Part shown: piece by piece, positions 10,346 through 23,900 of the stretch
Position numbering within the stretch: the first letter of the stretch is position 1
Layout of the letters: each line of letters begins with the position of its first letter
Assembly (NCBI GenBank): GCA_016801845.1
Contig: CM028912.1
Location: 9,035,001-9,099,000 of the forward strand
Origin: Polydactylus sextarius
Taxonomy: Eukaryota; Chordata; Actinopteri; Polynemidae
DNA length: 64,000 nucleotides
Reading direction: 5' to 3'
The notes under the pieces: model-generated
Databases searched by the model: none
Seen by the model: only the letters and a program-made list of their open reading frames with translations
What the model was told of the DNA's origin: nothing
Position numbers and translations under genes: made by a program

Positions 10346-12826
10346 ATTCTTTTAGGGAACAGTGGGTGCACACAAGCTCCCAGTTAAAGCACTTTTGGAT
10401 ATGCTAAGGGATTGTTTGAGGGTTTTTGAACCCCTGTGTAGTCAACTCCAGGGTTCTTACATTGGCCAGCAATGGCAAAGGTTTCACAAAATACACACTT
10501 TTGTTCCCTGTGACAATGTGTCTTGGACATTAGCATAATAATAATATATAAAAAAAATCTATATCGGCTATTAAGGGATAAAACCTTGATGTCCTCAGCT
10601 AAAGACACATGGAGCGCCATAGAAACACCACACTGCTTAAATAGGGCGACAACCTGTATACATTTTGATCTTTTTTCTTCCCAGCCACTTTGAGGCATGG
10701 CACAAACATCGTACAGGCATTCTTCTCTAAACCCCAGGTTGCAGCTGGTCTGCCACTCGCTGTGCACTGTCAAGTGCAAGAAATGAGTCTCTTTTATCAG
10801 GATGGAGCAAATCTGGGCTAATGTGTCTGGTAGAGAGTGTCCCAGGGAGCCTCGCTCTCCCATTCTTTGGCCATTCTTTCCACTTTTCTCCTCTCCTGCA
10901 CTTGGGATAATTGCAGTTTAATTGGGTGACAAGAAATGAAAACTGTGTCCACATTATCTAGGAGTATCTCTTTTTCCTCCAGCCTGCCATCAATTCAAAG
11001 AGCCCATTTATCAGCACAAGGAAGCTGATGCTTGGTCAGCGGAGGAGAAGCTTTGAGCACCAGTTAGCAAAATGAAGAGAGAAAAGGGGCCGGGAGCAAA
11101 AGGAGGGGGCTTGACAGCTAAGAAAAATGCTCTTTGTATCTTATCGTAACCGTACATTCATCTTCAAGATGCATATCATTTTAGCACTCTAAATCAATAA
11201 AAATACAATAATATTATTCTAAAGAATTATTTCTGCCAGAAAAGGAGAAAAAAAATCTGTATCACTTCTACCAGAATCAGCTCTCCGACTGAAATTCAAC
11301 AATAGTTTTCCGCATTGAACACTTGAGTTTCATTATCCAGGAACATTTCACAAAACCTACAACACATCACTTAAGCAAGCCAGACAAAGCACGCTAAAGA
11401 ATAATACCAGTATGTCTCTGCGATTTGTGTCTTCGTAGCCAGATGTGCTTCATATCCAGCATTTGTTTCCCCAGTATTCTTAAATTCTGCACGGCAAGGT
11501 TATAAACATTGCGTCATACTCGGGCCAGCCATAGCTTACCCTTTTTGTTTGAGCTGTACTCAACCTTAAAAGCCTCTTTCAGGATGCATGAATGCACTTC
11601 ATTTTCTCTCTGAGAACTTTGCTCTGATAGCTGAAAAAAAGGAAGGTTGTTTAGAGAAGGAAGGAGAGACAATGAGGGAAAAATGAAAGCTTTCAGATTC
11701 CATTATGAGCACTGCCCTCTACTCTTTTCAGCTTTTTGTACTGTACGTTTTCTTCACAATAATTCCTTTTTGCCTTAATATGCTTGCCAGTCACTCAAGC
11801 ACAAATCTAAATGGGCCTTGCATCAGGGTTATGGTAATACAGTAAATACTACAAAAATGATGGAGAGGCATTTTGAGGGAGAATCAGGGTAAAGATAGCA
11901 GATCAGAAAACGCCTTCATTAGTACTTTGCTAGCCTCTGTACAGACATAGATAAAAGAAAAGAGACCTTGCCAGTGCACTACATACATACCTATTCAGTC
12001 TCAGGTGCATTGGCTTTGTGTAGCACCTAAGCATGAAAATCTGTTGTACAATGACCGAGCTGGAGTGCCTTCCACTCTGAATGCAACAGGGGACCTTCTC
12101 TCAGATACAATATGCTTGAAGGTTACAGGATATATTGTATGCTCTTAGGGGTGTGTCACTGTGTGTGTGTATGTGTGTGTGTTTGATTATGTTTATTGTG
12201 TCTATATGTTTTCAAGCATAGGCATGGGTTGCACATATGAGAATGGACAAAATAATGTAAACAAACAAACAAAAAACCCTGACAAATTCAATGGTACAAG
12301 GTTACTGGACACTAACGAAAATCTTCCAACTTTCACTACTTTGCAGGTGCAAACACCTGTTTAAAAATGAATTGAATCTGGTGGAAACTAACTTACAAAA
12401 ATTGCTACACAGTTGGGTCATACTGGCATGAATTCCAGTTAGCATATGTCACTCAAGCATGTCCATCACTGGTTTTTATAATGTTTTGTGATAGTTTTCC
12501 AGACTCTTCTCTTCAAATATTCTATGATTAAGGAGTTTTTTAGCAGTGGAATTAAAATTTTGGACAGAATATTTGTTAGTTGTGTATGGGTTGTTTTAAA
12601 TACTCAACACAATCCAATATTGCCACCTCTATTCTAGCTTATGAATCGTGCAAATGGGTTTTTAATGTGATATAACCCACTTTTATAGTTTATAGTAATG
12701 TTTGTCACTCAGTTTCTTCTAAACACAGTAAATTTTTAAGCAGATGTCATGCACTATTCTGTATTTTTTTGTGATTTTGCAATTACAAACGACATTGTTG
12801 AAGAACGATTGAAGACATATTTAAGA
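10346..12826. other. Intergenic, nothing firmly recognised
   Basis: Mostly unique sequence with some enhancer-like texture at 10.4-11.1 kb and a GT-rich patch at 12,160-12,182. Reading frames up to 159 residues on the minus strand (10384-10863) show no domain, codon pattern or homology I recognise and are treated as chance. Confidence 0.4.
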
Positions 12827-12882
12827 TCTAGAAGGCACAATTCAGATTAATACTTTTATTCATCTAAATTGTGCCTTTTGGA
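12827..12882. other. 56-nt near-perfect hairpin (candidate structured RNA or palindromic element)
   Basis: The two 26-base arms (12827-12852 and 12857-12882) pair at 24 of 26 positions: 22 Watson-Crick and two G:U pairs, with single mismatches at 12843/12866 and 12848/12861. The loop is only four bases, CTTT. The strongest segment pairs AAGGCACAATT with AATTGTGCCTT. The size approaches that of a pre-miRNA, but the loop is short and no known miRNA seed was recognised. A small MITE relic is the main alternative. Confidence 0.5.
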
Positions 12883-12899
12883 GGTGGGGTGGGTAAAGG

Positions 12900-13430
12900 G
12901 GCTAGTGTTTTGATTCAGCCAATCAAACTAATTCTAGGATTATTTCCAGCCTCGTTTTGATGAATATTAAATACTTTTTCACAGTTATGATTATGGCAGC
13001 AGGCTGATAGCAGATACCTGTTTGAGAATCTGGGCTAGGCAGGAGTATGACTGCGGTGAATGGCTGCCACATTCATCCAGGCGGTGTTAATCATTTTTAC
13101 GCAGGGCAGCAGTATAAAATTGCTAAAGGAGAATTGCTTCAGCCTGGTCAGTGCAGGGAGCAGTTTGTCTAATCAGAGTGCAAATAAGGTTTGATCACTG
13201 TCCAGCGTAATCTGGCCCACAAGCAGCATTTACAGCACTAAATCAAGTGTCGGGGAAGCTGCAGGTGCTGCCTCACAGACAGGCCTCCCCCTGGGGGCCC
13301 TGTGCTGGGGAATAAACAGCAAATAAATGGCAGTGCTGGGAGAGCGATGAGCTGATTAACTCACTGCAGGGCAGTTTCTCATTATCCCGTTAACCCAGAC
13401 GGAGACCTACCCAATCTTACACCCTGTCTC
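12900..13430. promoter_or_regulatory. Strong candidate conserved non-coding element
   Basis: About 530 repeat-free bases with AATCAAAC, ATGAATATTAAAT, a GTGCAAATAAG octamer-like site, GTTAATC and GATTAAC motifs, with moderate GC. There is no coding frame. The combined POU, homeodomain and Sox-like site density and its place in the sox21 spacer suggest an enhancer. This is inference. Confidence 0.45.
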
Positions 13431-13537
13431 ACTTACAGTAGGGCGCTATCCTGTGCAAGCCAGGCTGACATTGTCTGGGTTATACCTTCAGCTTTCTGGG
13501 AGATCTGAGTCTGTATAGATGATGTGTAAAAACATGA

Positions 13538-13585
<48 letters not shown>

Positions 13586-15779
13586 TGTGTGGTCCATCTC
13601 TGGGGAGACTGCTAATGTGTCAGCTCCATGGCTCATTTCTTTCAATTATAGTGGCTGGACTAGGAGAGCCCACCAGCAGTACACTGACAGCTCCATATGG
13701 GTCCCATCACTGCTTATCACGGGCCACTCGTGGATAATTCATTTACCCTTTATTGAATATGATATATTACCATCAACAAAAGCAGTTATATATCACACGG
13801 TTCACACATTGTTCATTAAGGGCACGGTTACATGACAGTCATTTAAGATGCGAAAATATTCTGTTCAACAAGAGGTGGGTTTATTTATCTTATCAACAGA
13901 GAAGCCTTTTTATACTTTAGCACAAAACATGGAGGAAAAAAAGGATAAGATATTCTGAAATATTGTCTTTTCATAATAAAGTTTACTTTACATGTGAGGA
14001 CTTATTAAATAAAGGAACTATATTCAAATAAAGAAAAGTCACTTTTTGACTGGCCCTAGCACTCCAAAGGAAAAATGTGAATTTCCTTTTGTAAAATGTT
14101 GATTTAGCATGTCACCTGAATATAAAGCATCCTCTGACATACTTTGAAATGAGCTTCACTGTTTTCCATTGTGCCTCCCCCTGTGGTTTCAAAGCGAATT
14201 AATTAACATGATACAGAAATAGGTAGAATGCAAATGTTGGAGCCCTCACTTTATGCCTGGGTATCCTTTTGTTCCCCTTTATTGTACCAAATTATTTAAT
14301 TGGGTCTCTCTGATTGTGCGCAGACACAGGAAGGAACACGGGCCATTGTTAGCTTCCATACAAGCCACAATACGGTATCAAATTCAATTCCCATCAAAAC
14401 GGCAGGCTGCTGTAGAGCCCACAGCGGCCCTGGAGATTAATGAAGATCTGCATCAAGGCAAAGCGCTGGTCTGAGATGGGAGATTTCTCCCAAATAAAAG
14501 ACCCCTTCACCAAGAACAAAGGGGGCCCTGAAAAGCAACGGGATGTTCTGAGAGGATGAAATAAATCAAAACAAAGGCAAGAGTTTGGTATGGGGAGGGG
14601 GAAATCACTGAAATAAACCAATTTTCTTTTTTTTTTCTTTTTTTTTTTTTTTGTCATTTGATCTTCTTAAATCACTCAATAGTAGAAAAAACCTGATGTC
14701 TAATATTAATATTTGAATATTAATTTATTTTATATGCATATATTGTATATTTTTACATCCTGTAGAAACTACACAAAAAATATCAAAAAAAATATTTCAG
14801 AAATTATCTTAGAGTTTTAATTATCTTACAGTTTTAAAATGACACCGTGCAGGAGGGTAATAAAGAAGAAAAAAGTGTCAGTCGTTGCCTTAAAGAAACA
14901 AACAAGACACGGTTCACCTTGATTGTCATGGGTTCATCAAAGCGTGAGGAACCAACAGTGGAGTGAAAAGAGTGAGTGACAGGGTCTGAAGTGAATTAAT
15001 ACACAGCCTTTCTCCGTTTTGTTTTTTCAAATAACAGTCAGAGGAGAGACATACTTCAACTGTATTCACTCTGTGTGAATGGATTTCTTCTCTTCACCAG
15101 CTTTGTATAAACTGCAACAACTGGATGATTTGTTCTCTGAATGCAGCATGTCGACAGGTGGGCCTCTTTCAACTCAACTTAGTACAACACTTGTTTTGTT
15201 TCTTGCCTGACAGATTCCAGGCTTCACGTTGGACTCTCATCATTATCATCATCTGATCACCACAACCAGTCACATCTGATTTTTATCTGCAGTATATGCA
15301 CTCAAAGCACTTTAAGCATTTAAGGCAGACAATACCTTTAAAAAAAAAAAAAATTACCTAAACTAATAAACATAGGTTTGCTCTAACAATTGTCACAACA
15401 ATACAAGGACACATTTAGTCTCACTATTCCAGAGAGAGAAAGATTTCAAGATTTTTTTTTTTTTTTTTTTTTTGGTCAGTGCCACCTAAACACAAACACT
15501 CCACTCTTTCACATTCAGCACATGGTGTGTCCCAGCCCGCCGTATTTACTTCATTTCCCCCGATTCATAGATGCTGCTCGCTGGACCAGAACATTCCAGC
15601 TGCCACCTCAACATCTCATTATTTTTTTGAAATATCATGCTTGTATCTTCTTGATAAATAATTCGCACTAGTATAATGTATCAGACTAAAACATATTTTG
15701 AGGGGGGCATGGAGGTTAAAGTGCCAATCTCACCTTTTTAATTTTTTTTCGCCCCGAAGACAGAGATTTCCATATATAG
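13431..15779. other. Intergenic with microsatellites; no gene seen
   Basis: Holds a long GT repeat, poly-T runs near 14,627-14,652 and 15,455-15,474, and an AT-rich palindrome at 14,705-14,724. The part at 14.2-14.5 kb is repeat-free and might be regulatory. Confidence 0.4.
13540..13584. repeat. (GT)n microsatellite
   Basis: Uninterrupted GT repeat of about 22 units. Confidence 0.95.
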
Positions 15780-15789
15780 AGTGACCATG

Positions 15790-16265
15790 GTTTGTGTTCA
15801 ACATGAGCAATCGGGATGAAGCGCACAGCGACACATATTGCTGTCAGAGATTGGAAATGAGGCCTGCTAACCTGTAGGCAGCCTCCCCAGACCAATCAGC
15901 TTTACACATTGCCAATGCATTTGCCGCCTCTAAACAGAATTGTGACTGTGAAGTTTTTATCGGAGTAGTTGACAAACATTACTCTTTAATGCAGTTTTGT
16001 AGAAATGCATTCTTATCCCTCTTGGAAGGCATTTATCTACTTGAAACCTGCAAAATGGTTGCCACAGGGAAGGATTTCTTTTAATAGACTACAATAGGCT
16101 CAGTATGGGACACATTCTGATTTTTGTGATAGATAGGGGGCCCCGGCCATATATTCATAGGAAATTGTTTATCTTCAAGCGAAAAGGGAGAGAAAGGCCA
16201 TTCTACAATAGCATTTTAACTTTCATCTGAAATGATTCTTTTCACATAAATTGTTCTGTAGCATT
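15790..16265. promoter_or_regulatory. Strong candidate conserved non-coding element
   Basis: Repeat-free block containing CCAATCAGC, CCAATGCATTTGCC (octamer-like), ACATTACTCTTTAATGC and TTAATAG motifs and a GC-rich GGGGCCCCGG patch. It is bounded on the right by the AT/GT microsatellite. Enhancer function is inferred. Confidence 0.4.
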
Positions 16266-16352
16266 TCAGACAGGTGCTTTTCATAAAAAATATCAATCTG
16301 CAAAAGGAGTTGTCACAAAACATGAATAGAAAGCCTCCCTGATAGAAGAAAT

Positions 16353-16374
16353 AAATATATATATATATATATAT

Positions 16375-16420
<46 letters not shown>
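16353..16420. repeat. Compound (AT)n(GT)n microsatellite
   Basis: An AT run passes directly into a GT run on the plus strand. Confidence 0.95.
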
Positions 16421-16421
<1 letters not shown>

Positions 16422-16528
16422 AACAAATATGAATATGTGTGTATACAAAAGTACATTATATACAATACTAGATGTGGATTCATATATATCTCTTGTCTAT
16501 AACAATTTAAAATACAGGAAAAAAAACA

Positions 16529-16564
16529 TGTATGTATGTATGTATATATGTATATGTGTATGTG

Positions 16565-16626
<62 letters not shown>
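16529..16626. repeat. Compound (TATG)n/(TA)n microsatellite
   Basis: TATG/TATA units lead into a pure TA run of about 28 units from 16571 to 16626. Such a run readily extrudes a cruciform. Confidence 0.95.
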
Positions 16627-16627
<1 letters not shown>

Positions 16628-17559
16628 TCACATACTGCATAGTAATATGATATGAAATAGACATATCACTTAAGAATCCTTTACTGTGTCATTGGATCAC
16701 ACAGCAGAAAAAAAGCACTGTGTGGGACATTTGGGAGGCAAATGTCCCACAGCATCTGCTATTCACATAGAACTACATTGTGCTGCGGTGCTGTCTCTCA
16801 GGTCTTAGGTTTTTTTTTTTTTCCTTGTGAGGTCCTTGTGATGCTTGGGCAGGGCCTTTCCCTGGCCTGTCTCTGTAACAGAAGCCAGTAACCAGGCGGC
16901 ACAATGTGAGAGCAGGCCCTGAAGACGGGGGGGCCTTGTGCAGTCTTAACGCCACTCTCAGGAAGTGGGGACAATAAATCAATAGACTGTCCCTCTCCAG
17001 TAGGGGCCAAATGTAAACAAATTGAAAGGGATGGAGAACAAAACAGATTGGTGAGTGAAACAGACATACTCAATGGGGGTACTGCTGCAAATGAAATGCC
17101 TTTGTGGTCGTTTCCTCGCAGCCTTCACTATGATGTGTGCCACTCTCAGCGACACTGACATGTGACAGCTAGCGTAAAGCATCAGCTTTTTTTTGACTGA
17201 AAAACAACAGGTGCAAAGAGTCTCACAAAAAATTCCTCACATAAAACTTATTCTGGGCAAACGTTATGAGCTTTAAAATGAACATCTGCGATGCAATGAG
17301 ATGTATTCAGCGTTGCAGGTATAGTCTAATTTGTCAAGCGTGCTTCTTCTCAGAGACCTATGCCGATGAGCCATAACAACATCTTACACCGTATAACATA
17401 TGGCGCTCAAGGGCACAAGCACAGAAGTCTGTGCATGTCAGAGCTGCATGCCACAAGTTAAATTAATGAATCTTTAAATGGTTTAGGTTTTTTTAATGAG
17501 AGAATCTGTTGTAGCTTTTTATCAAACCTCTTCATATTTCACTGAGGTGGAATGGTGCA
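16627..17559. other. Intergenic, nothing firmly recognised
   Basis: Unique sequence. A repeat-free region at about 16.8-17.2 kb has mild enhancer-like texture. No gene seen. Confidence 0.35.
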
Positions 17560-18130
17560 CCACATTTGCGAGGCAGAACTAATGCTATATAAATCTCAAG
17601 TAATAAGCAGGCCCCGGGGACATCATCTAAATGAAGATTTTACACCAATTTAAACCTGCCTGCAATTTGATTCCTGCCTTAAGTGCATTTGTTTAACAGG
17701 TGCTGGAGATGCAAGCGTTTCCCTCCAAAGTGTCGCTATGTCTCCTTTATTAATTTCTGGATTGCAGGTGGGCGGGGGAGTATGAAGTGAAAGGGGAGTT
17801 GACAAACACTAATCAAAGGTTCAGAGTGGGCTGATTCTACCATAGAACCAATGTACTTTTGCTTCATTTGCAAACTAATGATTTTAAACCCCCACAATCT
17901 GTTTGAGGTCAGCTCCTGTGTATTTTGGATACGCTTGGCTATTAGCATCACTGAAAGCTTCAGATGTGTCAAGCCTGCTCCCCCTCTAGTGATAGTCACC
18001 TACTTTAATTTCCCTGCAGGCCTCAGAGGGGGATGAATTCAACTAAAATCACAAGCTGTTTTGTTGGCAATCCTTTGTGGCCTATAATGAATCTAATGAA
18101 TATAAAGAGAGGAGAAGGGAGGGAGGGGGG
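17560..18130. promoter_or_regulatory. Strong candidate conserved non-coding element
   Basis: Repeat-free block with AAGTAATAAGC, TTTATTAATTTC, ACACTAATCAAAGG (TCF/Sox-like), CATTTGCAAACTAATGATTTT and CTATAATGAATC motifs. Short frames on both strands lack any protein signature. Enhancer status is inferred from texture and location. Confidence 0.4.
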
Positions 18131-20559
18131 AAAGGGATAGAGGCGAATACATTTCAACCACGCTGTGTTGCTTTTACTTGACGATTTGTGACCCTCGACA
18201 ATGGGACAATGGCGAGTGTTTTTGTACCCTTAATTTGCCTTTGTGTTTCAGCTTCATCTCTTTCAGCGCTGAGCATTGAAAGTTGTCAGTTGAAGAATAA
18301 CTGCTGACTCCACGGTCCGTCAGACAAAGGGGGGGGGTTAAGATGAATCCCTAACTATCAGCCAGCCAGAGGAGCAGAAAGTGAAAGGGGCTCAAAGACA
18401 ACAACAGGCAAGTCAAAGGTAGAATTAGCCTGGGATCCCAAACAGGCCTGGAGCACTTCCTCTTTGCTCACAACAACAACAAAAAAAACTGCTTCCACTC
18501 CTTAAAAGCTGCTGAACAATTGTATTTGCCCTCAGAGAGGTGTTTGGCACATGAATTAGAGTGGCTCATCAGATAAGAGCAGAGGCTAGTGAAGGTAGAG
18601 GCACAGTAGAAGCATGTGCCTCTACAACAAACCATGTTTCTGATTTCACAGGCCCCTCAAGTGGCAGGATCGAATTAAGAGCTTCGTTGTTAAGTTAAAG
18701 ACGGCCCAAAAAATGACCACAGCTAAATTAATGACACACTAGACATTTCACCATGTTAACTTTTAGGAGCTGTAGCGAGCGCTGGGTAGATGATAAAAAA
18801 GTTCTGTGTCACTGGTTCATGCCGGTATGCTCCCCAGTCCCTGTAATGATTTCTATTCATAAACATGCAGTGTGCTATCCTCCACCTGGCAGCTGCCTCT
18901 GTGCATATGAGATTACTATTATGCATCTTCCAATCCCAAGGATAAACATCTCTCCACTTTTGAAGTTTGCAAGCATGAGGCATATTTTAGTGCCATACGA
19001 TTTAAGCATCCCTTCAGGTATCACTTGCAATCTTTCCTCATTCTATATACATTGTTCAACTTTAATGGGTATCTAATTTGTGTTATCAGCTTACAGGGCA
19101 GTAAGTAATAATTTGCATGGCTGCCCTAAGCAAATATGCTTCCATAAGCATCCCATAGTATAGACACTAGAATGGATTAACCTCCATATTGGCTATGCCC
19201 CAACGGTCAATGCTTTTTTAGAAATAAGTAGAACAGATAGTTTAGTTTGGTGCCAATCGTGCCGTGAGAAAAAAAAAAACTGTCAGTATTTACCACAGAA
19301 GCCGTCTACCTTCAGATTCAGATGCTACATAGGATAAAAGACTTGAACCTACAGCCGCAGTGAAATATACAAGTATAAGTGGTCCATTGTCCTGTTGTAA
19401 ATCCAATTGTCCTCTAACCTAGAACACAATAAGAATGACTCAATGTACTATTCTTTCTTTGTTACCATATGTGGGTCTGTTGTCGTAACTACCCTGGACT
19501 TTTTCGAGCCATTTAAGATATTCTTCTATTAACAACGATAAGGCTGAGGCAGAGTGAAGGTCAGCTCGATGTTAGCGTGGCCTCTTGCGCACAACAGAAG
19601 CTATTGCTGTTGATAATTTCAGCACAGTCGCTACTTACAGTCTTACTTAAGACACAGAGAAAAGCGCAGAAAAAAAGCCTACAGAATTTGTGTGAGAGTT
19701 CTCCTCCCCCCTGACAAGGTCTCACTAGTTCCTCATGTGGATGACAGCTCTCTCCATCTCTAGTGGATTTCAAATGCCAATTGCACTCCAACATAAAACC
19801 CCGCATCGATACAAGAGAGACTAAAGCTCCTCAGTCCCGAGCCCCAAGTTAATTAACATTTGAAACGAATTCGCCTGCACATGTGTACTGTGTTCACAGT
19901 GAATCTACAGGGTAAACGGGGATACATCTAGGAGAGTAGCTCGATATTCTACTGGCTTGCATCAGGCATGTGTGTTACGCTTGTTAGCTTAGTAGACAGT
20001 TAATTGCCATGGTGGGTGGTTAGAGTGCTAGGAGCCTGATCTTAGGAATATGTCATATTTGTTAATCGGACATGCAGATGCAAATAATGTGTGACAGACT
20101 GTGACCAACACTACCGGAAAATAAATACTGTTAACTTCAGAAATGTTCTTGGCTCAGGAATATCGCTGCATAAAGGCTATAAAGACAACCCACTGTTTAT
20201 CTATTTATTTATTTTGTTTAGCTATTTCTGTTCATGAGCCAATACGACAAAAGAAGAGTGATAACAAAAAATCCTACTGAAATAGTAGCGTGCCAGATTA
20301 CGCTTTTGTTGAGGGTCGTGTGTACTACAATCCCACGCCAGTTGGGGATTGTTGGCCCGCTTACTTTCGCCGGTGCTAAGAATTCATGTAAACCAAGTGA
20401 AATCTGAATTGCATACACCGTGATTGGAGGGAAGACTTGGGTTGCACAATCTGATTCATATTCCTAGAAGGATTTGTAATTTGCAAAACGTATCAGATAT
20501 CTGACAGGAGGGCACAGCCTCTTTAAAACTATGATATTCAAACTCGCATGTACAGTTTG
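18131..20559. other. Intergenic, nothing firmly recognised
   Basis: Unique sequence with an exact octamer ATTTGCAT at 19111-19118. No gene, RNA or repeat family recognised. Confidence 0.35.
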
Positions 20560-20960
20560 AAAAGCTCGTCGTTAAAGATTGATTAAAGTTGTAAAGATTT
20601 TGCATCAAAAGGGCTCTTCTGATTAAAGCTATCTGCCACAGAGATGCTACTCTTTTGCATCAGCCCTGTAATCTCCCACACTTGGTGAAATTGTTGTTAA
20701 TGCAGAAATAATATCAATGCAAACTATATTAATAACCACGGCGAGAGAAGCCGGATAAATGTCACTTAATCAATGAAAACAAATCATGTGCACCTCGCTA
20801 TGATTATCTGGAAGAGTGTGAATATTAATGTCCCGGTCTGAATCAATGTCGGGGTTGCATATATTGCCTCCTGTGTTTACTCATAGTTAAGACATTTCTT
20901 TCTTTTATATTTCTGCTGCATCCCAGAGAGCGATCAATGAAATACTAAATAGAGATATGA
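20560..20960. promoter_or_regulatory. Candidate conserved non-coding element
   Basis: AT-rich but repeat-free, with GATTGATTAAAG, TTTGCATCAAAAG, TGATTAAAGC, GTTAATGC, ATTAATAACC and CACTTAATCAATG motifs in close succession. It is dense in homeodomain/Sox-type half-sites. Inference only. Confidence 0.35.
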
Positions 20961-23900
20961 TACCAGCTATTATAGTAATTCAACAACAGTAACAAAACAC
21001 TAGCGATTGTATTATTGTAAACTATAAAGATGGGATGTTCAAATTTCAATTAACTTTGGTTTGTATTTGCTGATATTAATTAAGAGGGCTTGCAAAAGGA
21101 CACAAAAGAGACAGGTTTATTGTCTCAGATTATTCTCATGAAAGTAGCATTAGTATGTAGGACAACACTGCCTAATTAACTAGCATAGGAGGCAAGACAT
21201 TACACTAGAAACCTTTTGATTTGCGGGAGGTAATAGCATTGGGCAAAAAAAAATGATTCTTTATTTCATTATTTGATAAGAATGTCTTTAATGAAAATAT
21301 CAGCCCAGGAGCAACGCAAGTCAACATCACTACTTTGGTGTAAAGAAGAAAAAAATTTGCTTGAAGGAGTATTGTTGCAGTCGACGAATTACCTCATGAC
21401 TACAGTTCATTAAATAAAATGTGAAACACACCTGGTGGGCTAATGGAGGTCAAATGTATGAGCAGCAGCGTGAGCGTAAGGTGATGTGGCAATCAAACAC
21501 AAAGCAGCATCTGGTCTCTCTCTGACAGGTTAATGAAATGCCTGCTGCTAAGTGTTCGTGTAGTGAGACTCGGCTCTGTCACAGTGAAGCCGAAGCTCCT
21601 GTAGTTTGGAGTCAGCGATGTGACAGTGTTGTATCAGTGTCACTGAAAGCAATCATAACATTCCTTTCCTGCGAGTCCAGGGTTTGTTTGAAATTCCCTT
21701 GGCAGCAGAATGCTTTAGGGGGTCAAACACATCAAATCTCTGAACAATAATGGGCCAACTATCAGTTACATCTCTCACCTGTAATCACTGGCCGGCATTA
21801 AAAGCATCTTTTTTTCTGTTCTGCATACTTGACTGTGAATGCTTTTGAAATGAGTATAATGTAATCTGTGCCGCAGATATCTTCTGCTTTTGTGCATCTA
21901 TCCAGGCAGTGAATGGCCGGGCCTATCAGTTACTCTCTGGAGGTGATGTATACGCTCTTTAGAACAATGCTACAAACAGATGAAGGCTATAATATGCTGT
22001 TCATTCCTACTCTCATTTTTCAGGGTTATTTTGTTTTCTTTTGGAAAAACATTTTAGGAGCTGGCAACTTTTTTCATTCCCCCCACCCCTCTAGAAAGGG
22101 CTACAAGCTCAAACTTAATAAATAATGTTTGCCAAAGTGCTCTGGCAGCAACCTCAACAGTTGTTGGACAGATGTTTCACAAATAATACTAAGACAAGAA
22201 CAAGAAGAGTCTTGTTTTCAATAATACGTACCGTAAAAAACATCAAAAAAGATGGGTCACGTTGTGGGTTATGTGTGTAAAGTGAACCGAATGCACATGC
22301 TTTATAGTTTATAACTTAAATAATTAAGTTGTGTATGACACAAACACAGAAATCCATATTAAAGTAACTGATGGGAGTCAAGAGATATAAAACTTCCATT
22401 AGGAGACATTTCATCTTGACATTATCTATGAAAAAAATTAAAAAAAAAAATAAGAAAAAGTTTTTATTCTTTGACTGTGACGCGTGTCAGATTATCCACC
22501 TGGCTGTCTGTCTGTATTACTCTTTCATTTTCACACTGACGGTTTGAAGAATAAAGACACAGGGTTTAAATACATCTCCCCACTGAATAGACATTCTTCA
22601 ACAGATGTGCAACAGATACTGTCAGTCTAATCTTTGAAAGCAACAACATCAACTTTATTGTGGGGGGGAAGAAAAAGAATGATGTTTATGGATAATAATT
22701 TAAAATCAGCTTTTAGTTTGGCTCTCTTTTCCGAACTTTTTTCTTGATTGTTGTGTTTTGTAGAAGACAAAAAAAAAACACAAGTCTGGGGAATTTAATT
22801 AGAGAGGTGTGACTTTTCTCAGGAAAGAAATCTATAACGTGATGGAACCACAAAGTTTACAACAGATATGTCCTAAGCAGAGGAAGAAGCCATTTGAGTA
22901 ATTGCAGCGGGACATGAAATGGACCAGTTGGTATACTCTGTCCCACTTTATCAGGCATCTCCAGCATTGTCCATTGGGAGTTAACTTTTAGACTGTTTAC
23001 TGGCTCAAAGGCCAGGCATGCATCTGAAGCCACATAAGCAAGATAATGTATCCCAGGCTACAAAAGCAGGCAAATCACTGTGCATTAAGACTGGACACAC
23101 AATAGACAACAATGGCTTGCATAAACACTATTTAGAACTATTCACATGGCATTGAAGAGATGGGCGTCGACTCACTATTGCTGCAAAGCTGGCGCATTGT
23201 GCGGAGGTGAAAAGAAGTCTAATGAACAGGAAGCCTTATTTGAGAGAGCTGACAGTAACCATACAACAGCCGCATTGTGCGCTTGCCACCAACCCTGTGG
23301 GTCTCTACATTAGGAGAAATGATGAGAAAGTAACCCGAAAAGACACAGTGGGCCTTTGGACCCACGTAAATGCAACCAGACAATAATGGGGGACACAAGC
23401 TGTCCCCACCTTTACCCAAAGCTGCACGTTTACATGCACAGAACATCAACCGCTCTCATGGCCAAGGATAAAAGCCCCCTGGCCAGATGGAACTTTGAAG
23501 TACATGTGGGCTAGTTTACCACCAAAGACTGCAATTTTAGTGCAGCAGCAGTTAAAATATATGTCATACATTTTAAATTACATCAAACTCTGCAGGGGAA
23601 AGTTAGAAACTCGAGTTTGGTGCACCGAACCTCCTCCTACACACACATTCACGCTCACATTATGCCCCCTGCCTCAAGCTTCATCAATCTTCCACAAAGG
23701 CATGACATCACCAATAAGCATTGGCCTTTATAGCTTTAAGCAATAAGCCTTATTTACTGATGAGATAAGCCCTCTGCTATTGTCTAGCCCTCCACTTTGC
23801 TTCTTTCTCTCGCAGTTGAAGAATCAAACGGCACTTTTGGAAGGTGACAGAGCATGCCCGGGATTTAAGGCTAAAGCATGCAAAGAGGTTTCCTATTTGA

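Noticed and set aside
10384..10863. 159-codon minus-strand frame
   Set aside because: No recognisable protein features; lies in non-coding, enhancer-like sequence.
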